64,000 bases of DNA from an uncultured Acetatifactor sp. Lineage in GTDB: Bacteria; Bacillota; Clostridia; Lachnospirales; Lachnospiraceae. The translations under genes were made by a program, and so were the position numbers. The stretch spans positions 1-64,000 of the forward strand of contig CALWSL010000013.1 of NCBI GenBank assembly GCA_944384205.1. Reading direction: 5' to 3'. This document shows positions 53,165 through 62,268 of this stretch, one piece after another (the first letter of the stretch is position 1; the number at the start of each line of letters is the position of its first letter). Below the pieces are notes generated by a model. The model ran no database searches. It saw only the letters and a list, made by a program, of their open reading frames with translations, and was not told where the DNA came from.

Positions 53165-54772
53165 TTATTTGTATCCGTAAGAGTCGCAGTATGCTTTCCA
53201 CTGCTCGATGTAGCTTTCACGAACTGTTTCAAGACCTGCTTCCGTAACCTTGGTGCGGAACTCTTCAATCGCTGCGTCAACATCATCAACAAGTCCTGCC
53301 TGTATCGGCGCAAGATACTGTCTCATAACCTGAGATACAGCGGTTCTCTCTGCAGCATAAGCTTCATAATCCTCAACGAAACCGGAGTAAATATCGGTAT
53401 TGTTCCATTTGGTCTCAGCGCCGATTGCTTCCAGCTTATCAAACATCTCATTCAAAAGAACGTCGTTCTCGGAAGACAGCTTGATATCACCGTTTCTTAA
53501 GTTCCATGTGCTGAATCCTTCATATCCAAAGTCTGTAGAAAGATTTACATATAAACCGTTCTCATCAATTTCATAATGAGTTCCTTCGATACCATACTGA
53601 ACAATCTTATTGATTTCTTCATCACACATTAACAGCTGCAATACCATCATTGCTCTCTCAGGATTCTCACATCCTCTTACAATAGCGGTACCGTTCTGCT
53701 GCGCATGTCCGGGATAGATAACGCCTGTGGTCTCGCCGTATGCAATATATCCGGCTTCCCAGCCCTGTCCGCCGTCTTCACAATCAGAAACTGCGGTGAT
53801 GTATTTGGAAGGGTTCTGTCCGGCAATCTCAGCTACGCACAGTCCGGTCTTGAAGGCTTCACTGTCATTGGTATCGGACAGAGCGCTCTTGGACCAGAAA
53901 CCGTAATCAGCCCACTTCTTCATCAATTTCATATCTTCTACAAAATCATCGGAGAACCAGTAATCATACACCTCCTGAGGCGTATCATAATTAGCGGCAA
54001 GACCGTAATCAAGACCATTCTGGGTAACCCATGGATACTTAAAGTTCAGAATCCAAGCCGCGTCGAATGCAGTCTGGGTTCCCTGACTCTCTTCGGTAGT
54101 TACGGTTAAGATACCCTGACCGGGCATATTCTCTTTGATACCAAGCAGATAGCTTTCTACATTTTCCAGACTGTCAGGTACCGGCAAGTCATACTGTGCT
54201 CTCAAATCTTCACGGTATTTGATACCGGCGCTTACATACTCAGGCCATGCGTTAGGAACGGCATAAATCTGTCCGTCAACGGAACACTGATTTAAAGCAT
54301 CCTCCCCAACAAGGGCTTTCAAATCACTGCCATAAGTATCCAACAGGTCATTCAGCTCAAGGAATGCACCGGAATTTGCCAACTGTCCAAAGTTCAGCCA
54401 GTTTGCAATATAAATTAAATCTGCGGTACCGGAAGTCAGCTCCAGACTGTACTTTGTCTGGAAATCTGTCCATGTAGAGAACTGGAAGTCAACCGTTGCA
54501 TTAACCTTCTCCAGCAATTTCTCGTTTAATGCGTCTTCTACTGCCTGCTCATCAACAGGTGCATCACCCATTACATAAAATACAAGGTCTACTCTCTCAG
54601 AGGTATCAACTTCTGAGGAACCTGCATCGTCTGTTTCCGCACTGCTGCTTTCTGATGATTGGGATGAACTGTCGGAAGATGTCGTAGTTGTTGTGTCACC
54701 GCCACATGCCGCCAGTGATAATGCCATTGAACCTGCTAATAAAAGGCTCAATAATTTTTTACCATTTTTCAT
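53165..54772 (-). CDS. extracellular solute-binding lipoprotein (uronate locus)
   Basis: A 535-residue binding lipoprotein. The start is the ATG at 54772, since AAGGAAGGAT lies before it and the longer reading lacks a site. Lipobox ALSLAAC (Cys23) is followed by a Ser/Thr/Glu linker and a family-1 binding fold of the LplA type (VDLVFYVMGDAPVDEQAVEDAL). It is the last gene of the GH3-permease operon, which is unusual as binding proteins more often come first. Substrate is inferred to be a uronate-containing oligosaccharide. Confidence 0.9.
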   Translation of the reverse strand: MKNGKKLLSLLLAGSMALSLAACGGDTTTTTSSDSSSQSSESSSAETDDAGSSEVDTSERVDLVFYVMGDAPVDEQAVEDALNEKLLEKVNATVDFQFSTWTDFQTKYSLELTSGTADLIYIANWLNFGQLANSGAFLELNDLLDTYGSDLKALVGEDALNQCSVDGQIYAVPNAWPEYVSAGIKYREDLRAQYDLPVPDSLENVESYLLGIKENMPGQGILTVTTEESQGTQTAFDAAWILNFKYPWVTQNGLDYGLAANYDTPQEVYDYWFSDDFVEDMKLMKKWADYGFWSKSALSDTNDSEAFKTGLCVAEIAGQNPSKYITAVSDCEDGGQGWEAGYIAYGETTGVIYPGHAQQNGTAIVRGCENPERAMMVLQLLMCDEEINKIVQYGIEGTHYEIDENGLYVNLSTDFGYEGFSTWNLRNGDIKLSSENDVLLNEMFDKLEAIGAETKWNNTDIYSGFVEDYEAYAAERTAVSQVMRQYLAPIQAGLVDDVDAAIEEFRTKVTEAGLETVRESYIEQWKAYCDSYGYK

Positions 54773-54870
54773 AATAGTAATCCTTCCTTTCCTTTTTTTG
54801 TTGGTTTGAGCCAACGTGCTTGTTGTTATATTATTAAAGCCTGTGCTCCAATAATCTTATGAAACTTTCT

Positions 54871-55761
54871 TTAACCCTTTACCGCTCCGACAGTAATACC
54901 TGATACAAAGTATTTCTGCACGAAAGGATATACCAATAGTACAGGTCCGGTTGCCACTACTGCCATTGCCAGCTTAACCGCCTGCGTAGGCAAATCAGAT
55001 GTAGGGATGCTGCTGTTCTGTGACATCTGCTTTAATGCGTTTGTCGCATTCAGCATATCATACAGGTAAAACTGTAATTCCCATGTGGAAGAATCGGTAC
55101 TGAACATGGAAGAGCGGTACCAGTCATTCCAATAACCAAGTGCAAGGAACAAACCGATGGTTGCAAGACCGGGTCCCAGCACGGGCATTACGATTTTCAG
55201 GAATATTGTCACATGTCCGGCGCCGTCTATCTTAGCCGACTCCGTGATTGCATCCGGCACGCTTCCCACCATGAACGTTCTCATCAGAATGACAAGGAAC
55301 GGACTCATCAATGCGGGGAACCAGATAGCAATGGTGGAACCCTTTAAGCCTAATACACTGGCATACATCAGATACCAGGGAATCGTACCACCGCCGAAAA
55401 TACTGGTGAAATAAATCAGGAAAGAGATTGTATTTCTATATTTGAACTCTTTTCTGGAAATAACATAGGCAGTAAGCGTAATCATCATCAACCCCAGCGC
55501 CGTACCCAGAATTGTGTAATAAAATGTCATCTTATACGCCTGCAGGATATCCTGAGGAGCTTTAAAGATTGTTTTGTAAGCATCCAGGGTAAAATCTCTG
55601 GGCAAAAGGCTGTATCCCTCTAACAGAATGGTTGCATTGTCCGTAAAGGAACCCGATATAATTAAAATAAAGGGAACCACACATACAATAGAGCCTATTA
55701 CCAGCAGCGTATAACATATAATGTTAAAAATTATGGTAGACGGTCCTTTTTTTATTTTCAT
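54871..55761 (-). CDS. carbohydrate ABC transporter permease (LplC/YtcP type)
   Basis: A 296-residue permease with six membrane segments and the EAA loop ITESAKIDGAGHVTIFLKIVMPVLGP, in which Ser replaces the second Ala of EAA. Family resemblance is to LplC/YtcP, the group that imports acidic or pectin-like oligosaccharides. It pairs with 55780-57279, 18 bp upstream. Confidence 0.9.
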   Translation of the reverse strand: MKIKKGPSTIIFNIICYTLLVIGSIVCVVPFILIISGSFTDNATILLEGYSLLPRDFTLDAYKTIFKAPQDILQAYKMTFYYTILGTALGLMMITLTAYVISRKEFKYRNTISFLIYFTSIFGGGTIPWYLMYASVLGLKGSTIAIWFPALMSPFLVILMRTFMVGSVPDAITESAKIDGAGHVTIFLKIVMPVLGPGLATIGLFLALGYWNDWYRSSMFSTDSSTWELQFYLYDMLNATNALKQMSQNSSIPTSDLPTQAVKLAMAVVATGPVLLVYPFVQKYFVSGITVGAVKG

Positions 55762-55779
55762 AATCTTCCTGCTCCTTTC

Positions 55780-57279
55780 TTAGAATAACGCATATTCCGG
55801 ATTCTTTCTTTTAACCAGCCAGTTAACAACAACGATAAGTATGAAGCCGAATACGGACTGATACAGACCTGCAGCAGTACCAAGACCGATATTGAGAGGC
55901 TGTGTCGTTGCAATTCGATAGACATAGGTATCAATGATATCCGTAATATTGTAGAGCACACCGTTGTTTCCGACCATCTGATAAAACAACTCAAACTGAC
56001 CCTTCATAATGCTGCCCAGTGCATACAGCAGCAGAATAATAAAGGTGGGCTTCAACTGCGGAAGCGTTATGTAACGAATCTGCTGGAAGATGTTTGCACC
56101 ATCCACCTTTGCCGCATCATATAACTCTGCATCAATTCCCATTATCGTCGCCAGATAAACCACCATATTGTACCCGATATTCTTCCAGATATAAAAGATG
56201 GTAATCAGGAGGGGCCAATAAGAGGGAGTATTGTAAAAATCAATCTTTTCTCCGCCCAATGACGTAATTAGGTTGTTTATAACGCCGTACTCATATTCAA
56301 ATACGTTATAAACAATAACCTTCAAAATAACAAAGGATACAAAATACGGCATAAACATTAAGGTCTGGGAGGTTTTCTTAAACCACTTTATATTTACCTG
56401 ACTTACAAAAATTGCAAAGATAATCGGCAAAATATTTCCCAAAGCGATAAACACTATGTTGTAAAGAACCGTATTTCGGGTCAGGCGGAATAAATCCGCT
56501 TTTACCAGATATTCAAAGTTCCGAAGTCCCACAAAGGGGCTCGCCCACAAACCGTCGCGGAAGTTAAAGTTCGTAAACGCATAGTATACACCTATCATAG
56601 GCAGGTAATTGTTAATCAGGAAATAAATGAAGGCAGGCACTAACATTAAGAACAATACCCAGTTTTTCTTCAATTCCTTCCACAGACCATGTTCGTGATA
56701 TAAGGCTCTCTCTGTAAGCTGCATTTTTTTCACAATTGCAAAACCTGCAATGTTGAAAATCAGTAACAAATATACAATCGGTGACAGTATAAAACCGGTC
56801 ATTCCGAATTTTGAGTTGGAAAAAATCACAAAGCCGATTGTTACAGCTATCAGGATAATCTGGAAAAGCATTGACGCTTCAGCCGTTCCATACAGTCCTA
56901 AATCACCTTTTTTGCTTTTCTTATTTCTAAGAACCTTGATAATCAGCGCCAGCTCAAAATAAACCGCCACCACCGCCAGTATCAGTACAATCATTGCAAA
57001 CAGACCAATCATACCGGCATTTCCATACTGCACAAAAGACAAGACATTAAATACGTTATAAGCGCTCTTCAACATAGGCAGATTGGCTTCCGTAACCCCC
57101 AGTGTTTCATACAGGGCGTCCGCATTTACTATCTGGATCCAGTTTAACCAAGGTAAGGTCAAAAGGAGACTGACAGCGGAAACTGCAATCATAATCCATA
57201 CCCCAAGTTTTTTACCCATACGTATTTCCTCGATACATGCAAGCCTGCTTTTCCCCCGGCTTTTTGCTACACTCTTCAT
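55780..57279 (-). CDS. LplB-type ABC permease with an N-terminal membrane extension
   Basis: A 499-residue permease, about 190 residues longer than usual. The start is the ATG at 57279 (MKSVAKSRGKSRL), with GGAGG at good spacing. Residues 1-190 carry four or five extra membrane segments (WIMIAVSAVSLLLTLPWLNW, IGLFAMIVLILAVVAVYF, SMLFQIILIAVTIGFVI) with no ABC motif. The LplB-like permease (200-499) then shows ELYDAAKVDGANIFQQIRYITLPQLKPT. The role of the extension is unknown. It starts 10 bp after the GH3 stop. Confidence 0.85.
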   Translation of the reverse strand: MKSVAKSRGKSRLACIEEIRMGKKLGVWIMIAVSAVSLLLTLPWLNWIQIVNADALYETLGVTEANLPMLKSAYNVFNVLSFVQYGNAGMIGLFAMIVLILAVVAVYFELALIIKVLRNKKSKKGDLGLYGTAEASMLFQIILIAVTIGFVIFSNSKFGMTGFILSPIVYLLLIFNIAGFAIVKKMQLTERALYHEHGLWKELKKNWVLFLMLVPAFIYFLINNYLPMIGVYYAFTNFNFRDGLWASPFVGLRNFEYLVKADLFRLTRNTVLYNIVFIALGNILPIIFAIFVSQVNIKWFKKTSQTLMFMPYFVSFVILKVIVYNVFEYEYGVINNLITSLGGEKIDFYNTPSYWPLLITIFYIWKNIGYNMVVYLATIMGIDAELYDAAKVDGANIFQQIRYITLPQLKPTFIILLLYALGSIMKGQFELFYQMVGNNGVLYNITDIIDTYVYRIATTQPLNIGLGTAAGLYQSVFGFILIVVVNWLVKRKNPEYALF

Positions 57280-57289
57280 ACGCATCCTC

Positions 57290-60079
57290 CTACTCTTCCA
57301 TAATAAATTCCATATATGCAACCTGCATTCCCGGTTTCGGGAATTCCAGGTTCAAATGATACCAACCTTTTTCCAGCCGTACTGTTAGCAGCTTCTGATA
57401 AATCCATTTGCTGTTCGTTCCGTTTGTCTGAAACGTATTCAGCTCTTTTCCATTCAGGAGCGCCTTGCAGACGGTCTGGGCGCGATTGTTATAGGGCGAC
57501 ATGACTTTAACGACTACGCCATAGTTTCCTTCTTTTTTCACCCGGAACCACATATCTGTAATGTCCGTAAGCTTTAACCGGGAGTTTTCCTGAATATTTT
57601 GTGCTTCGATTCCTTTTTGTGGCGCCGCAGCCCTCATCCGTGGAATCATAACAGCTTCTTCTCCGAGCCTTTCAAATGCCGGCATCTTCATCAGCAGATT
57701 ACAGATATTCATTGCACTTCTCTGCAATTCTCCAACGGTAAGCCTGCCTTCTGCCAGAGCTTCCAACGTGTCGTCGCCGCTGCTGTTTAATTCCGCACCG
57801 TTATTGCTCACTACCATGAAGATATCATTCTGCGCCCTCACCATATCTCCGGTTTTCGTGCGGGCAGCCCCGCCGCCTTCTGTTACATCGTTCATCGTCG
57901 CCCACCAGTCAGTCATTACCATACCGGCAAACCCCCACTCCTTGCGGAGAATGGTCGTATTCAAATCATAATTGGAAGCCGCCCAGTATCCGTTAATCGG
58001 ATTGTAGGAAGTCATGACAGACCGGGCGTTTCCTTCTTTTACCGCCAGCTCAAAGCCTTTTAAATAAATTTCCCGCAGCGCTCTTTGCGAGACGACTGCC
58101 TCTATCACATGTCGGTTCGTTTCCTGTGAATTACATGCAAAATGCTTTACGGTTGCATACACACCGTTCTTACCGATACCACGGGTGACTGCAGCCGCCA
58201 TCCTGCCCGTAACCAGAGGGTCTTCGGAAAAATATTCAAAATTTCTTCCGTTTAACGGATGCCTGTGAATATTAATTCCCGGTCCCAGCAGGGTATCGAT
58301 ACGGTTGCGGACCATTTCCTGTCCCTGCATGGCAAACAGCTCTTCCACAAGGGATACGTCCCATGTGCAGGCAAGTAAAGTTCCGATAGGAAGCTGGGTC
58401 GCCTTCAGTCCGCCGTCCATTCTGATGCCGGAAGGACCGTCCGCACAGCATCCTATGGGAATGCCATAGTTTAACAGCCTGCGGGACAATCCGCCGAATG
58501 CCGCCGCAGTTCCGGGCGTAACCTTGATACTGCACATACCTTCGCCGCGGACAATTGTTGCCAGCTCTTCTTTGGTGAGCTGTGCGATGAACTCCTCCAT
58601 GGCGCATTCGCCTGCTGCCACCTTGCGGAGCGTAAGTCCTTTGTTTCCTGTAATGGGATACTCTGCAGGAAGGTTTTCCAGAATCCTTTTCTTTAAATTA
58701 ATTTTTCCAAGAGCAGCCGCCTCATATTTTTCTTCATAGGTGCCGTCCTCCCTTTTCGCTCCTGTTCTCAGCTTTTCAAAGCTTTCTCTGGGAGCCATTG
58801 CCTCTTCAAGCGTCTCTGTCACAATTGTCTCATACACACGGTAGGACGGTTTCCCGTCCATTTCCGCCACTACGGTGTCACGGACACTGTTGCCGATGTG
58901 GAATATGTACTCACCCTTTTCTATCACATAACTATCAGGATGCCCCGTCGCGCCGCTGTCGTCAAAAACCGCAAGGCTTGGAAGAGGAATCACAATTTCC
59001 AACTCTTCACTCTCCTGCCCTGCCAAAAGCTTTGTTTTCTGAAAACCAATCAGCTCTCTCGCAGGTCTTCCGATACCGTCCTGAGGTCCTTCCACATAAA
59101 TCTGAACCACCTCGCGTCCGAAATACCGGGTTCCGATATTTTTTACAGTACATTCAAACACAAGCTCCACAGCATCGTCTCTCTGTCTGCTGTATGAGTC
59201 TCCCGCTTTTATCTGAAAATCGGTGTAGGACAATCCATAACCAAACGGATACATTACCGCATCCCTGTTAAAGGTTTCAAAATATCTGTATCCGACATAA
59301 ATATCTTCCTGATAAATGTTTTTAAATTCATTACCGTGATTTCTGTCGGAAGGATAATCGGAAATATGATAAGCGATTGTATCTGTCAGCTTTCCCTGCG
59401 GAATAACCTTGCCGGTCAGTACATCCGCAATGGCATTGCCGCCTTCCATGCCTCCCTGCCAGGCATATATCACCGCCTTCAGATGCTCTGCTTTCTGTGT
59501 GCTAAACACAAAATTCATATCTATGATATTGGGAACGTTCAGCACCACGATGACATTTTCAAATTCATCCGCAACCTTCTGAATCATATCCGCCTCTGCT
59601 GCCGTCAGCAGATAGCTTCCTTCCTCCGCTTTATTATCTTTATCCTCCCCTGCGGTACGCCCAATCACAATAACCGCTTTGTTTGACTCCTTTGCCGTCT
59701 CCCGGACCAAATCTGCCGTAAGCGGCATCTCCTTCTGACACCAGGGTTCACATGCCCAGCCTCCGCCGCCATTATCAAAGGGATTCTCCTCAATCCATTT
59801 TGTATAAATATCAGCCAGCTTCTCATTTACCTGAACTCTTTCGCTGTTTCTTAAGCCATCCAGAAGATTTGTCTTGTAAGCGACATTCACTGCTCCTCCG
59901 GAGCCCGTTCCGCTCCGATAATACTCAATCTGACACCTGCCGAATATCGCCACATGGTCCTTTTGCGTTAAAGGCAGCGCTTCATCTTTATTCTGAAGCA
60001 GTACCGCGCCTTCCGCAGCGGCTTTTCTGCTAAACTCCGCCAGCCCCTCCAAAGGGACACCCAATTTACTGTTATCCAT
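57290..60079 (-). CDS. GH3 beta-glucosidase with swapped domain order
   Basis: A 929-residue cytoplasmic enzyme. Domain order is reversed relative to standard GH3: an alpha/beta sandwich (about 15-240) and FN3-like domain (300-400) come first, then the TIM barrel (500-770) with the catalytic nucleophile Asp724 in VMTDWW and substrate Lys645-His646 in TVKHF. The acid/base is probably Glu145 in TAGEDKDN. A C-terminal jelly-roll-like domain (about 825-929) is added. It likely cleaves beta-glucosides inside the cell after import. This permuted order is known for a GH3 subgroup (for example in Ruminococcus). Confidence 0.9.
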   Translation of the reverse strand: MDNSKLGVPLEGLAEFSRKAAAEGAVLLQNKDEALPLTQKDHVAIFGRCQIEYYRSGTGSGGAVNVAYKTNLLDGLRNSERVQVNEKLADIYTKWIEENPFDNGGGGWACEPWCQKEMPLTADLVRETAKESNKAVIVIGRTAGEDKDNKAEEGSYLLTAAEADMIQKVADEFENVIVVLNVPNIIDMNFVFSTQKAEHLKAVIYAWQGGMEGGNAIADVLTGKVIPQGKLTDTIAYHISDYPSDRNHGNEFKNIYQEDIYVGYRYFETFNRDAVMYPFGYGLSYTDFQIKAGDSYSRQRDDAVELVFECTVKNIGTRYFGREVVQIYVEGPQDGIGRPARELIGFQKTKLLAGQESEELEIVIPLPSLAVFDDSGATGHPDSYVIEKGEYIFHIGNSVRDTVVAEMDGKPSYRVYETIVTETLEEAMAPRESFEKLRTGAKREDGTYEEKYEAAALGKINLKKRILENLPAEYPITGNKGLTLRKVAAGECAMEEFIAQLTKEELATIVRGEGMCSIKVTPGTAAAFGGLSRRLLNYGIPIGCCADGPSGIRMDGGLKATQLPIGTLLACTWDVSLVEELFAMQGQEMVRNRIDTLLGPGINIHRHPLNGRNFEYFSEDPLVTGRMAAAVTRGIGKNGVYATVKHFACNSQETNRHVIEAVVSQRALREIYLKGFELAVKEGNARSVMTSYNPINGYWAASNYDLNTTILRKEWGFAGMVMTDWWATMNDVTEGGGAARTKTGDMVRAQNDIFMVVSNNGAELNSSGDDTLEALAEGRLTVGELQRSAMNICNLLMKMPAFERLGEEAVMIPRMRAAAPQKGIEAQNIQENSRLKLTDITDMWFRVKKEGNYGVVVKVMSPYNNRAQTVCKALLNGKELNTFQTNGTNSKWIYQKLLTVRLEKGWYHLNLEFPKPGMQVAYMEFIMEE

Positions 60080-60106
60080 AATCTCTCACCTTATTTAATA
60101 TTAAAT

Positions 60107-60238
60107 AAAAACGTTTTTGTTTTTTCTCAAATTATAATGTACATATTTTTATGTACATCTGAATTGGGCATCATTATATTTTTTAAAATAATAAAAACGT
60201 TTTTACAAGTTAAAGTGTAACATAATAAAAACGTTTTT
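60107..60238. promoter_or_regulatory. three AAAAACGTTTTT operators before the GH3 operon
   Basis: Identical 12-bp palindromes lie at 60107-60118, 60193-60204 and 60227-60238. The last two sit in a direct repeat (60188-60209 and 60222-60243). The first overlaps the region just past a TATAAT (60131-60136, minus strand). The spacing of 86 and 34 bp allows looping. These are good LacI-family sites; they match CcpA cre at 12 of 14 positions as well. Confidence 0.65.
60137..60158. promoter_or_regulatory. duplicated ATGTACAT site
   Basis: Two copies of the self-palindromic ATGTACAT (60137-60144 and 60151-60158), 14 bp apart centre to centre, lie just upstream of the minus-strand TATAAT at 60131-60136. 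The position near -35 suits an activator or a second regulator. Confidence 0.45.
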
Positions 60239-60289
60239 ACAAGCATTAGTTGTATTTTTGTATAAATTATAAAAGTTTTTCAGCTATTT

Positions 60290-62227
60290 TTAATTATTTT
60301 TACCAAAATATTTGTTCCTTTTTATAAGAATTGTTTCAAACTCCGTCTGAATCCTGTAAAATTCTTCCGTTGCCGCATCGGACATCACTGCAACGACAGG
60401 ACGTTTATTCTGTTGCGGTTTCTTTTCCCTATCCGCATATACGCAGCTAATCAGCGTGTAATATCCCGGTGTCAGCGTTGTACACAGGGTTGGAATCACC
60501 GTCAGATTATGAAGAAGATTCGTGTTTGGAAACGCCTCCACCAGCCGGGTATGCCATTTGGCTTTGTTTACAGCGCCGGCAGCTTCCACAGAGCCATCAG
60601 CATAGATACCAATGCCTGCGATACCGCTGACTCCCCATGGGAAATTGCAAAACAGCGCATTTTCGTTCTGTTCCACCATGCTTTTGCTGTATTTTCCGCT
60701 GTCCGCACCGGATACCACCCTGTGGCATCTCTCTTTTGGGACTGCATAGCCGCCCTCTGCCACATCAATCTCTTCTTCCGTATTAATATGATGAATCCTG
60801 ACATGCCATGCACCCAGCGGAACAATAAAACTCTCCACCTGCACCTTTTTGCCGATATGATAAAGAGATTTCGTGTATTTTTCCGTCACTTCAAACCGTT
60901 CCACACCATATCTCATTCTATAAAAATTTTCACCCGCCGCCGATACTGCCAGCGTATTGTCAAACGCTCCGCTCTCGATTGTTGTCCCTCTGGATACGCT
61001 AAAGCCGAATTGATTGGAATATACGAATTTCTCATATTTTGCCGCACATGCGCCATGCTCCATTGCGTGCTGCCCTGCAGGATACATCTGCACATGCGCT
61101 CCCTCATGGGTAATCAGCATGTGAGGATGCGCAAGGCGCTTCTGCTTCCCGTATGTAATTTCTTTTTCCCCGGCAAGCCAGAACGGATGCTGCGCCGGCA
61201 TTGCCAACGCCACAAATGCCTTAAAGCTCCAATAAGGCGAACCGGGCGCGTTATATTTTTCACTCATGAACAGATTCGGATATCCGTACCCGATTGTGAG
61301 GATTCCCCCTGCGTCAAAAATCGGTTTGTCCGTCCAGTACCGCAGATTGCGCAGCAGCATTCCCTTTACCTCACCGTAATCCACATCTTGTCCTGCCATC
61401 CCATAGGCTGCAAAAAAAGCGCTGTGTGCAAAACGATAGGTAAGACTTCTGCCGAAGGGGACGGAGCTGCCGTCAGGGGAAAACCAATAAACATAATCCT
61501 TATAAAACAGCTTTGCCCTCTCTAATATCCTGCTGCATCGGACGGGGTCTGTATCCTTCATAAAACGGGCATATATCAGGCTGTAAAAATACATGGCAAA
61601 AGGAATATAATAATCCATCTGCGCCGGATTTCCGTCAAAATACCAGCCGTCTCCATCATAGCAGTTTTCAATCACCTGCAAATCCTCCGCAAGCCGCCCG
61701 GCATCCGGTTCCAAATCCTGTACCGTAAAAAAAACGTTTACCAGAATCCTGAAAAAACGCCAGTTGTTCGCATGTACGCCCAGACGGTTAATCTGATTCA
61801 GCCAGTCCCTTACATTGTGCTTCTGTTCCTCTGTCAAAGGCTTCCACAGCTTATCGGGAGCAAGCAGCAGCGAAGTGGTAATCGCAGCCATCTCCACCAT
61901 TTTCTGATCATAATCGTATACATCGCCCCAGTATTCGTTATGGGAGGGGTTTGTTCCGTGAATCAGACCGTCACGACAAAGTTCCTTCCACCAATCTGCC
62001 TCTTCCCGCTCTTCCCGGGACAAATCCTGATTGTCCGTGGCAAACAGGGGGCCCAATCCCCACAGCACTCGGGAATAACCCTCCATCCGCGCAGATTTTT
62101 CTCCATAGTGTGCCGCCGTATTTCCTATATGCAGCATGGCATGCCCCTCGCTATAAAACTTCTTCAAAGGACGCACCCAGTCAAGCAGCAGTCTTGCCAA
62201 ATCTCTTCTCGTCGTCAACCTGTTCAT
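60290..62227 (-). CDS. DUF2264 protein (possible beta-glucuronidase)
   Basis: A 645-residue cytoplasmic protein. Residues 5-370 show an (alpha/alpha) barrel-type DUF2264 domain (LLDWVRPLKKFYSEGHAMLHIG, EEQKHNVRDWLNQINRLGVHANNWRFFRILVN, DGWYFDGNPAQMDYYIPFAM), followed by a beta-rich C-terminal part (400-620). From memory, DUF2264 includes GH154 beta-glucuronidases; this was not checked. With the GH88 gene, 41 bp away and upstream in the transcript, it suggests removal of glucuronic acid from imported oligosaccharides. No signal peptide. Confidence 0.8.
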   Translation of the reverse strand: MNRLTTRRDLARLLLDWVRPLKKFYSEGHAMLHIGNTAAHYGEKSARMEGYSRVLWGLGPLFATDNQDLSREEREEADWWKELCRDGLIHGTNPSHNEYWGDVYDYDQKMVEMAAITTSLLLAPDKLWKPLTEEQKHNVRDWLNQINRLGVHANNWRFFRILVNVFFTVQDLEPDAGRLAEDLQVIENCYDGDGWYFDGNPAQMDYYIPFAMYFYSLIYARFMKDTDPVRCSRILERAKLFYKDYVYWFSPDGSSVPFGRSLTYRFAHSAFFAAYGMAGQDVDYGEVKGMLLRNLRYWTDKPIFDAGGILTIGYGYPNLFMSEKYNAPGSPYWSFKAFVALAMPAQHPFWLAGEKEITYGKQKRLAHPHMLITHEGAHVQMYPAGQHAMEHGACAAKYEKFVYSNQFGFSVSRGTTIESGAFDNTLAVSAAGENFYRMRYGVERFEVTEKYTKSLYHIGKKVQVESFIVPLGAWHVRIHHINTEEEIDVAEGGYAVPKERCHRVVSGADSGKYSKSMVEQNENALFCNFPWGVSGIAGIGIYADGSVEAAGAVNKAKWHTRLVEAFPNTNLLHNLTVIPTLCTTLTPGYYTLISCVYADREKKPQQNKRPVVAVMSDAATEEFYRIQTEFETILIKRNKYFGKNN

Positions 62228-62268
62228 ACCAATTTCCTCCGGAAGAACATTCTGCGATTTTCACATTG

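Noticed and set aside
60107..60243. CRISPR-like repeat array
   Set aside because: Only three short palindromes with uneven, A+T-rich gaps; they fit operators.
60413..61525. 370-codon open frame on the plus strand
   Set aside because: Antisense shadow of the DUF2264 gene with low-complexity His/Arg/Cys composition and no family motif.
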